A stretch of 8,571 nucleotides of DNA, taken from Cyanobacteria bacterium UBA8803 (GTDB taxonomy: Bacteria > Cyanobacteriota > Cyanobacteriia > Cyanobacteriales > Coleofasciculaceae). Numbering within the stretch: the stretch's first letter is position 1; each line of letters opens with the position of its first letter. The notes beneath the pieces were generated by a model. The model made no database searches, was not told the DNA's origin, and saw nothing but the letters and a program-made list of their open reading frames with translations. The position numbers were made by a program, and so were the translations under genes. The stretch covers positions 1 through 8,571 of the forward strand of contig DNXU01000489.1 of the NCBI GenBank assembly GCA_003505715.1, in the 5' to 3' direction. This document shows positions 1 to 5,202 of the stretch, piece after piece.

Positions 1-98
1 GAAGGACCACCCAAGCTCAACTCACCTTTAAAGATAACCGTTGTGGCAGCCTCATCAAATAAAACGGTGTAGTCCTCTCCCTTAATTTCCTGAATCAT
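1..98 (-). CDS. Slr1659-type regulator, N-terminal 32 codons (truncated by window edge)
   Basis: This is the 5' end of a gene that runs off the left edge; 32 full codons are visible. The ATG at 98-96 has a good Shine-Dalgarno (AGGAGAG) about 6 bases upstream, which fixes the start. The peptide begins MIQEIKGEDYTVLFDEA and continues into TTVIFKGELSLGGP. This resembles the start of the cyanobacterial Slr1659-type regulators, small STAS-like proteins of partner-switching modules, recognised here from memory. The preceding gene in transcription order resembles Slr1658, and the two are neighbours in Synechocystis, which supports the call. By inference it could be the phospho-accepting antagonist acted on by the upstream kinase-like and phosphatase proteins. 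The STAS core and any phospho-site lie outside the window, so neither can be judged. Confidence 0.6.
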   Translation of the reverse strand, partial: MIQEIKGEDYTVLFDEAATTVIFKGELSLGGP

Positions 99-144
99 AT
101 CTTCTCTCCTGGTATTTTTAATTACAAATAGTCAAATAATTTTG

Positions 145-236
145 GATTTTAGATTTTAGATTTGTTGATTTGAGATTATCTCTAAGAATGAATCCGGGAA
201 CTTGTTCTTTTAATTCAAAATCTAAAATCTAAAATC
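145..236. repeat. 92-bp inverted-repeat element with heptamer-repeat arms
   Basis: Two perfect 19-bp inverted arms, 145-163 (GATTTTAGATTTTAGATTT) and 218-236, are separated by 54 bases. Each arm is itself a tandem run of the heptamer ATTTTAG. It fills most of the 166-bp gap between the two Slr165x-like genes, starting 28 bp past the stop of the first. Short tandem heptamer repeats of this kind are common in intergenic DNA of cyanobacteria. As RNA the arms could form a long AT-rich hairpin between two co-transcribed genes and so reduce expression of the downstream one. It could also be a small miniature mobile element. The sequence alone does not separate these. Confidence 0.75.
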
Positions 237-264
237 GGCATAGTCAATTTTTACATTGAATCCC

Positions 265-855
265 TTAGACTTTAACCTGAGCCATGGTAGTGATAATGGT
301 AACTGAGGACTCTCCTGGAACAGTCTCTAGCTTCCAGCCTATTTTAGCGGAGTAGTCATTAACCATCGTCAAAAGACCTAAACCTGAAGATTCGCTTCCC
401 TCTTCAGCACTCTTTTCAATCTGGCTGATATACATATCATTCGGATCGGATGAGAGTAGTTCTTCAATGAATGCTTTTAATTTATCTACTTCTCCTGGTT
501 TAACATTATTGGTTGCAAAGATTACTGCCGTTACATCATCCTGTTTTTCTAAAAAATGAATGCCAAACTTAACCTTATTCTTAGACTGCTCATCGTGAAA
601 TTTCATGGCATTTTCTAAGAGTTCATTGGCAACATAGCTGACGGCATTTTTGCTCTCTTTGAGCCGCTGCTCATGATCGGCTTCATCTTCATCTACAGGC
701 AAGAAATTGGTAAAGTAATCGGCAACGAAATGAGCAGAAAGGCGATTGTTGCGCCAGCGTTTCTTAATAGGAAGGGAGCTAGGGGAGAAGGTAAGTTCGA
801 GAGAATCTTCTTCAGGTAGAAAATTTTCGACAAAATCACCAAATACTTGGTTCAT
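265..855 (-). CDS. Slr1658-type GHKL (anti-sigma-kinase-like) regulator
   Basis: A 196-residue cytoplasmic protein resembling the cyanobacterial Slr1658-type regulators, which are related to the RsbW/SpoIIAB histidine-kinase-like ATPases. A recognisable N-box lies at residues 74-86, with the E78/N82 pair in NELLENAMKF. A glycine-rich lid follows at 155-164 (SSGLGLLTM). The usual Asp-x-Gly motif is replaced by TNN near residue 116, so ATP binding and kinase activity are uncertain. The ATG at 855-853 was chosen because a TAGGAGA Shine-Dalgarno lies about 10 bases upstream. A TTG 13 codons further upstream (894) has no ribosome-binding site. The gene follows the phosphatases in the operon and precedes an Slr1659-type gene, suggesting that the two form the output pair of the switch. 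The family function is not established. Confidence 0.7.
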   Translation of the reverse strand: MNQVFGDFVENFLPEEDSLELTFSPSSLPIKKRWRNNRLSAHFVADYFTNFLPVDEDEADHEQRLKESKNAVSYVANELLENAMKFHDEQSKNKVKFGIHFLEKQDDVTAVIFATNNVKPGEVDKLKAFIEELLSSDPNDMYISQIEKSAEEGSESSGLGLLTMVNDYSAKIGWKLETVPGESSVTIITTMAQVKV

Positions 856-906
856 TTCTATACAGTCTCCTAGTTTTTGATCGGAAATATCCAATTTATC
901 ATGATT

Positions 907-966
907 TTAGGCTGCGGTTTGGATCTTGAGCATTAGGATGCTGCTTTCGAGTCCATGCCCACAGTT
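907..966 (-). pseudogene. Remnant of a second SpoIIE/PP2C phosphatase
   Basis: Directly after the TAG stop of the large phosphatase, and in the same frame, 19 codons are open before a TAA at 909-907. From its second codon the translation reads CGHGLESSILMLKIQTAA. This matches the active-site segment TGHGLESGILMLMVQTAV of the intact phosphatase (codons at 1576-1522) at 13 of 18 residues. The DNA is only about 70% identical, with many differences at third codon positions. That points to a fragment of a separate, diverged paralogue rather than a recent local copy. No start codon or ribosome-binding site is visible and nothing else of the domain remains, so it is called a gene relic. Confidence 0.7.
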
Positions 967-2274
967 CTAAGCGTTTAACAAGGCTGCTGGCGATCGCGGT
1001 AAATCCGGCAGTACATCATCCTCTCGCTTGAGGACGAGCATTGTAATGTCATCAAATACTTTTTGTTTACCAATATGCTGCCGCACATCAGCAATTACAG
1101 CATCTTTGATAGTTTGAGCAGATTTATGCCAGTTTTCACTAATTACTTCACAAAGTCTTTCTATACCGTACTGTTTTTTATTAATATCTTTTGCTTCTGT
1201 AATTCCATCGGTATAAAGTACCACTCCATCTCCCGGCTGTAACTCCAAAGTAGTGTGACTGATAAAATCAGCAATTTCACCATCTAAGCCAATCGGAAAG
1301 CCCAAATTTATCGTATCAATTCGTTCTACTTGGCCACCCTTGTCGATTACTAAAATCTCTTCATGCTGTCCGCTAATACTGATTTGCCCTTCAGCATAGT
1401 TGGCAATGGCTAAGGTTAGACTTTTATCAGAATTCATCCTTTGCACATTTTTATAGATTGTGCGATTCAGCGTATCTAAAAATCTGACTGGATCGACTTC
1501 CCGAATTTCTTTCAAAGTGCGAACAGCAGTTTGAACCATCAGCATTAGAATACCGCTTTCTAATCCATGTCCAGTAACATCACCAATACCTAGCGTGACT
1601 ACGCCATCTGTATGTAGGACATCATAGTAATCTCCACCCACTTCATCAGCAGGTTCCATGAATCCAGCGATATCGAGTCTTTCGATTTCCAATTCTTCTG
1701 GTTTAGGTAGAATCATCTGCTGGAGCTGACGGGCGATATTAAGTTCTGCCCCCATCCGTAAGTTTTGCTCTTTCAGGTGTTCCTTAAGCAAGGTTGTTCG
1801 CTTTAAATCTTCTAGAGATTCATATAGCTCGCTGTTTTTAATTTCAAGTTCTGCAATTAGTTCATTGCGGCTTTTTTCCTCGATAATAGACTTGATTTGA
1901 GCGAGCGTATCGTTATTAGGTAACTGGCAATTACGTAAACTTAGAATAGCCTGTATACAATACAACTTGTTTTTTAAAGTGAGGGTGTGAACTTTGCTAA
2001 AGAAAGGATTTATAAAGTTGAACTCTGGCAAAGATTGCTCTGATTTGAAGTTTAGCCATAGTGCCGAATTGCCAACAGCTGTGTTAAGTTCAAAGTCGAT
2101 ACTAAAGGAAATAGGAGATCTATATAGTGAACGACACATCTCAGAAATTGCCGTAGCTACTCGCGTAGCCACAATGGCATCTTCAGCCAGCAATCTCACC
2201 ACATTAAAAGCCTTTTTGCGGATCTCATTAATGGGAAGTTGATGATTAATTGCAATGCTACCTAGTTGGATCAT
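967..2274 (-). CDS. SpoIIE/RsbU-type PP2C phosphatase with degenerate kinase-like N-terminus
   Basis: A 435-residue phosphatase expected to remove phosphate from a serine or threonine of a STAS-type antagonist. Residues about 200-416 form a complete SpoIIE/PP2C domain with the metal-binding aspartates in GGDYYD (213-218), GDVTGHG (231-237), LYTDGI (353-358) and FDDIT (407-411). Residues about 135-190 look like a charged coiled-coil linker. Residues 1-120 resemble an RsbT-type GHKL fold: ATAISEMCRSL (40-50) parallels the N-box of the neighbouring RsbT. However, the metal-binding Asn is Ser49 and no ATP-lid glycines follow, so it is probably inactive as a kinase and may serve for docking. Its ATG overlaps the previous gene's stop by four bases (ATGA), implying translational coupling. 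The phosphatase domain resembles the IcfG (Slr1860) group. It is the likely RsbU-like target of RsbT, which is inferred from position. Confidence 0.88.
   Translation of the reverse strand: MIQLGSIAINHQLPINEIRKKAFNVVRLLAEDAIVATRVATAISEMCRSLYRSPISFSIDFELNTAVGNSALWLNFKSEQSLPEFNFINPFFSKVHTLTLKNKLYCIQAILSLRNCQLPNNDTLAQIKSIIEEKSRNELIAELEIKNSELYESLEDLKRTTLLKEHLKEQNLRMGAELNIARQLQQMILPKPEELEIERLDIAGFMEPADEVGGDYYDVLHTDGVVTLGIGDVTGHGLESGILMLMVQTAVRTLKEIREVDPVRFLDTLNRTIYKNVQRMNSDKSLTLAIANYAEGQISISGQHEEILVIDKGGQVERIDTINLGFPIGLDGEIADFISHTTLELQPGDGVVLYTDGITEAKDINKKQYGIERLCEVISENWHKSAQTIKDAVIADVRQHIGKQKVFDDITMLVLKREDDVLPDLPRSPAALLNA
990..997. repeat. HIP1 octamer (one of four perfect copies)
   Basis: GCGATCGC occurs perfectly at 990-997, 6559-6566, 7889-7896 and 8198-8205, and partial GCGATCG forms occur elsewhere (for example near 3870, 4157, 5852 and 6246). 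Four copies in 8.6 kb is far above chance (about 0.13 expected for random sequence). This octamer is a hallmark of many cyanobacterial genomes. Confidence 0.9.
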
Positions 2275-2870
2275 TTTCTATACCTTAGAGCTACACAAGT
2301 TGCATCATCATGTTGCTTATCAAAACGCCGTACCATGTTTCGAGAAATGGTCTGGGCGCTTTCATAGAGAAGCTGAGGGTAGTGATTGAGATCAAAATGG
2401 TCTTTAATTCCATCAGTATAAAGTAAAACAATATCCGATTTGTTTAACTGGAGTTTTTGCTCTACAGGTGTGCGCAGATGGCTCCCAATGATGCCTTCCG
2501 TTGAGTAGAACCGCATTAAACGGCTACCGAAAACTCGCAATGCTGTATTGCCAACTCCTGTATAAGATAACTCACTTGTTTCTAGATTAAGTACACTTAA
2601 ACCTGCGGCAGCACCGCGAGTTCCTTTGATTTCTGTGTGGAGTTGATGTAGAGTTTTCACTACATCATCACTCCAAATTTCTCTTAAGCAATCTTCAATT
2701 TGACGAGCAACTAGATAAGCATCGCGTCCATGTCCGAGGACATCGACAATTGCTATAAAAAGCAGTCCTTCTCGTTCCTCAATAATTACCGTGTCTCCAC
2801 TAAACCGCTCACCGAAGCAAGGACGGCCAAAGCAGGCAAAATCCAAATTATCTAACGCTTTTGTAGACAT
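2271..2870 (-). CDS. rsbX: RsbX-like stressosome phosphatase (SpoIIE/PP2C fold)
   Basis: A stand-alone 199-residue PP2C domain, the same size as Bacillus RsbX, which resets the stressosome by dephosphorylating RsbR and RsbS. Metal ligands are visible at D26 (SGDT), D43 in IVDVLGHG, D153 in LYTDGI and D188/D189 in QHDDAT. There is no sensory or linker domain, which separates it from the longer phosphatase next door. The ATG at 2870-2868 lies 33 bp after rsbT, with only a weak GAGAAA-type ribosome-binding site. Its stop overlaps the next start by four bases. Because the neighbouring RsbS-like protein lacks the usual phosphoserine, the main substrate here may be RsbR, which is an inference. Confidence 0.85.
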   Translation of the reverse strand: MSTKALDNLDFACFGRPCFGERFSGDTVIIEEREGLLFIAIVDVLGHGRDAYLVARQIEDCLREIWSDDVVKTLHQLHTEIKGTRGAAAGLSVLNLETSELSYTGVGNTALRVFGSRLMRFYSTEGIIGSHLRTPVEQKLQLNKSDIVLLYTDGIKDHFDLNHYPQLLYESAQTISRNMVRRFDKQHDDATCVALRYRK

Positions 2871-2903
2871 TCATTTTCTCAGTAAATATTAATTTAATCA
2901 GTT

Positions 2904-3308
2904 TTAACGCCACTTTCTAATCGTCACTCTTGTTCCTTTTTCCAGGACAGAATTTATTTCAAATTCATCCATCATCCTTTTCACTCCTGGTAATCCTAAT
3001 CCTAAAGTACCGCTTGAGCTAAAATGATCTGCCATTGCTTGCTCCACATTCGCAATTCCAGGGCCTCGATCTTGGGCAGTAATTTCAATTCCTACCCGAT
3101 AACCCTTTTGGGTGGGAGTGATAATAACTTCACCCTTTGCCGCATATTTAAGGATATTGCGAGCCAATTCTGAAACCGCAGTAGCAATCATTTGGGCAGC
3201 ATTACGATCGAAGCCAATCGCATCAGCTACTCTTTTGGCTTCTACAATTGAGCGGGTCAGGTCTGACTCACTCTTGACTAAAATCCAAATCTGGTTCGGT
3301 TGATTCAT
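2904..3308 (-). CDS. rsbT: RsbT-like stressosome switch kinase
   Basis: A 134-residue GHKL serine/threonine kinase, the usual RsbT length. In the family it is held by the RsbR/RsbS shell, phosphorylates those STAS domains under stress, and on release activates an RsbU-type phosphatase. The motifs look intact: N-box [11 protein letters not shown] at 42-52 (E47, N51), DRGPGI at 80-85, the lid GTLGLGLPG at 100-108 and GTRVT at 125-129. The ATG at 3308 lies inside the rsbS reading frame, giving a 41-bp overlap. No clear Shine-Dalgarno precedes it, so translation probably depends on ribosomes finishing rsbS. The N-terminal pattern (about 10 residues before KSESD) fits the family, supporting this start. 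Confidence 0.92.
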   Translation of the reverse strand: MNQPNQIWILVKSESDLTRSIVEAKRVADAIGFDRNAAQMIATAVSELARNILKYAAKGEVIITPTQKGYRVGIEITAQDRGPGIANVEQAMADHFSSSGTLGLGLPGVKRMMDEFEINSVLEKGTRVTIRKWR

Positions 3309-3747
3309 CTAATTCATTTAAGTCATTTATTTCTGCTTGGCTCGATTTTTCAGGTAATAGATCTATATCATGCTTTAGCGGTCGCAGGGTATTCATCAGT
3401 TGCAAAGCATCATCAAGATCTAATGCAGCATTAATGCTATCAATCTCAGCATTCAAATCTACTAGAGCAGATACGACTCCTGGTTGAAAACCAGTTAGGA
3501 TAGTTTCAACACCCATGATTGTCGCCATCGACAAAATGCGCTGGAAAGCTTCAAAGTCTTCCAGATCCATAATCTCTACGCCTGAGAGATCGATAATAAC
3601 ACCTCTAGCTCTAGTAGTATGCAGCCGTTCTAGCAAATCTTTACGAAACTGGTAAATTACCTCTTCAGTCAGTTCTATTTGAATAGAAGCAACCAGGCAA
3701 CCTTGCGATAATTGTAACGGTATGCGCTGAACATCGCCACCTTCCAT
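3268..3747 (-). CDS. rsbS: RsbS-like STAS scaffold protein lacking the canonical phosphoserine
   Basis: A 159-residue protein with a single STAS domain (about residues 8-120), lying between rsbR and rsbT as RsbS does elsewhere. Sequences such as LVASIQIEL (18-26), [13 protein letters not shown] (49-61) and GVVSALVDL (90-98) align well with Bacillus RsbS. The residue matching the phosphorylated Ser59 of Bacillus RsbS is Leu62 (codon CTG, 3564-3562). Ser55 is the only nearby hydroxyl residue. A roughly 35-residue acidic tail (from about 125) extends beyond the usual 120-residue length, and its last codons overlap the rsbT start. The ATG at 3747 is four bases after the rsbR stop, with an AAGG-type ribosome-binding site inside the end of rsbR. 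By inference it acts as scaffold and RsbT-binding partner that cannot be switched by phosphorylation at the normal site. Confidence 0.85.
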   Translation of the reverse strand: MEGGDVQRIPLQLSQGCLVASIQIELTEEVIYQFRKDLLERLHTTRARGVIIDLSGVEIMDLEDFEAFQRILSMATIMGVETILTGFQPGVVSALVDLNAEIDSINAALDLDDALQLMNTLRPLKHDIDLLPEKSSQAEINDLNELDESTEPDLDFSQE

Positions 3748-3751
3748 ATAG

Positions 3752-4669
3752 TTAATTAGCCTTGGTAATTCGCATTCCTAGACGCTGAAAGGCTCCTTCC
3801 AGTGCATCCATCATAGTAGCAGTAGTCTTCAGCGCACCGATATCAATGCCGAGTTCGATCATAGTTTCAGCGATCGAAGGTGAAATACCACTCAAAGTTG
3901 ATTCGCAGCCCATCAAGCGGGTAGCTTTAGCAATTTTAATTAAGTGATTGGCTACAGCTGTATCTACCACTGCTACTCCACTAATATCTAAAATAAAGAC
4001 GCGGGCGCGGGTACGAGAGATTGAACTTAAAACAGCATTTCTAATATCTAAAGCCCGCTTGGAGTCTACAATTCCCACCAAAGGCAGTAGTAATATATTG
4101 TCCCAAATCTGGGTGACTGGTGTAGACATTTCCATTAAAGATTTACTTTGGGCAGCGATCGTATCGTTGGACATAATGGTGTACACTTCGCAAACGATGC
4201 CCGTATCCAGATGCAGAACTTTGGCTACTGCATCTGTTGTTGCTACCTTTTCTTTAGCATTAGCGCTTTTGTCTTGGATGATCTCAGAAATCAGATTATG
4301 AAATATGGTCATCCCTGCGAAAAACATCGTCATTGAAAGTCCGATCCGGGCATGAGTTTCCCCAATTATGCGTCGATGTTGCACGTATTCATCATCTACA
4401 TGGCCAGCTAAAAATTTTTGCCAATGAATATGCTGCATTTTCTGAGCATGTTTTAGCAGTTTTGGATCAGAGAAAAACTGCTCGTACTCAGGCTGTTCCA
4501 TCAGCCAGCGATAGAAATCATCCATCATCTTATCCATCTGCGGTAACATCAATGGCTCTAAAGATTTGATGCTTTCTAAATCTTTCTCAGAAATCTCGTA
4601 CAACTTCCGTAATGATGAGGCATCTCTGACATCGCCAGCAAAATGGAGATAGTTTGTCTCAAACTGCAT
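3752..4669 (-). CDS. rsbR: Globin-sensor RsbR stressosome protein
   Basis: A 305-residue two-domain protein. Residues about 20-165 match the globin-coupled-sensor fold (HemAT-like and Vibrio RsbR-like). H106 in IGETHARIG is the likely proximal heme ligand, and Y53 (DDFYRWL) is a candidate distal tyrosine for oxygen binding. A helical linker leads to a C-terminal STAS domain (about 188-300). It retains both threonines phosphorylated in Bacillus RsbR: T237 in VVDTAVA (Thr171 equivalent) and T269 in GISPSIAETM (Thr205 equivalent). It should form the sensory turrets of the stressosome and signal heme ligand or redox state to RsbT, which is family knowledge and not shown here. It is the first gene of the operon. 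The ATG at 4669-4667 has a CAGGAG ribosome-binding site 9 bases upstream. There are no membrane segments. Confidence 0.9.
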   Translation of the reverse strand: MQFETNYLHFAGDVRDASSLRKLYEISEKDLESIKSLEPLMLPQMDKMMDDFYRWLMEQPEYEQFFSDPKLLKHAQKMQHIHWQKFLAGHVDDEYVQHRRIIGETHARIGLSMTMFFAGMTIFHNLISEIIQDKSANAKEKVATTDAVAKVLHLDTGIVCEVYTIMSNDTIAAQSKSLMEMSTPVTQIWDNILLLPLVGIVDSKRALDIRNAVLSSISRTRARVFILDISGVAVVDTAVANHLIKIAKATRLMGCESTLSGISPSIAETMIELGIDIGALKTTATMMDALEGAFQRLGMRITKAN

Positions 4670-4770
4670 TTGGTATTACTCCTGAATATTTTTGAGTTTT
4701 CAACTCTATTGCTTTAATTGATTGATTATGATCTCCAAAGCTTTCTTTTGTCTATCTAATGGTGGATGAA

Positions 4771-4799
4771 AATATAGCGCAAATATAATTAATTGTCAA
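4771..4799 (-). promoter_or_regulatory. Sigma70-type promoter of the stressosome operon
   Basis: On the minus strand a perfect -35 box TTGACA (4799-4794) is followed by exactly 17 bases and a -10 box TATATT (4776-4771; five of six match TATAAT). Transcription would begin near 4764, giving a leader of about 95 bases before the rsbR ATG. The match to the housekeeping consensus suggests that the sensor operon is made constitutively. Confidence 0.75.
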
Positions 4800-4835
4800 C
4801 GACTGTTATTATACATTTTGCAAAAAACAATTATG

Positions 4836-4869
4836 GTAAAATTAATCTTTTTTACTTTAGTAAAATTAA
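4836..4869. repeat. Pair of 10-bp direct repeats upstream of the operon promoter
   Basis: GTAAAATTAA occurs at 4836-4845 and 4860-4869, 24 bases apart start to start. TTTTAC at 4850-4855 pairs with the GTAAAA of the second copy, giving a small hairpin. The repeats lie 37-70 bp upstream of the -35 box. They could be a regulator site or simply a product of AT-rich composition. Confidence 0.35.
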
Positions 4870-5037
4870 AGTCATAAACTAGCAAGAAGCGAACAACTTA
4901 CCTAATCTCAAAAATCAATCCATCCCCCAGTTGTAAATTTACAATCATATAACTAAGTAGGTATAAAAAAATAAAATAAATATGGCTAAATAGATATAGA
5001 AAATTTTATTGGTAATCTTTGCTTTATTTAACTGTCT

Positions 5038-5128
5038 CTAGTCCAAGAAGGCACAAGACAATAAAGCCTGCACAGTAAGCTTTTTATCCTTTTTCAACTG
5101 GATAGTTATCTTCGCCGCGCTGCACTAG
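5038..5128 (+). repeat. 91-bp CTAG-bounded element, copy 1 (MITE-like)
   Basis: This copy aligns without gaps to 7018-7108, at about 87% identity (12 differences over the 90 bases from 5041). Both copies start and end with CTAG (here 5038-5041 and 5125-5128). Inside the CTAGs, this copy ends in TGCA at the right and begins TCCA at the left, while copy 2 begins TGCA, giving weak terminal inverted repeats. Non-coding, short and repeated with boundary motifs, it looks like a miniature inverted-repeat transposable element, with CTAG as a possible target duplication or palindromic end. It lies 75 bp past the stop of the arginase-like gene. Confidence 0.75.
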
Positions 5129-5162
5129 TTAATTTGCTTCAATTTCTTGAATAGTTCCCTTT

Positions 5163-5180
5163 CTCCTGTTCCCTGTTGCC
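5163..5180. repeat. Short degenerate heptamer repeat (CCTGTTC/CCTGTTG)
   Basis: Just past the arginase-like stop, two adjacent heptamers CCTGTTC and CCTGTTG occur (about 5165-5178), preceded by a diverged TTCCCTTT. Tandem CCCTGTT-type heptamers are a familiar intergenic repeat in cyanobacteria. Only two copies remain here. Confidence 0.4.
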
Positions 5181-5202
5181 TATATCTAAGATGAACTTTC
5201 TG

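Larger units (their letters stand above)
4670..5202. other. 533-bp intergenic region: rsbR leader and promoter, repeats, no gene
   Basis: No convincing gene lies here on either strand. It holds the rsbR promoter (4771-4799) and its roughly 100-base leader, a pair of 10-bp direct repeats (4836-4869), an AT-rich stretch with no evident structure (about 4870-5035), one copy of the 91-bp CTAG-bounded element (5038-5128), and short heptamer repeats (about 5163-5180) just past the arginase-like gene. No clear intrinsic terminator for that gene (stop at 5203) is visible, so some read-through toward the stressosome operon is possible. Confidence 0.7.

Noticed and set aside
856..894. TTG start adding 13 residues to the Slr1658-type protein
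   Set aside because: No Shine-Dalgarno precedes the TTG, whereas the internal ATG at 855 has TAGGAGA at a suitable distance and begins where the family-like sequence begins.
1994..2242. Plus-strand open frame opposite the N-terminus of the large phosphatase
   Set aside because: It is antisense to a well-supported gene, has low-complexity composition and no recognisable motif. Similar frames opposite rsbR, rsbT and the arginase-like gene were dropped for the same reason.
4808..4813. TATAAT on the minus strand upstream of rsbR as a second promoter
   Set aside because: The -10 match is perfect, but no acceptable -35 hexamer is found at 16-18 bases. The TTGACA/TATATT pair nearer the gene is much stronger.
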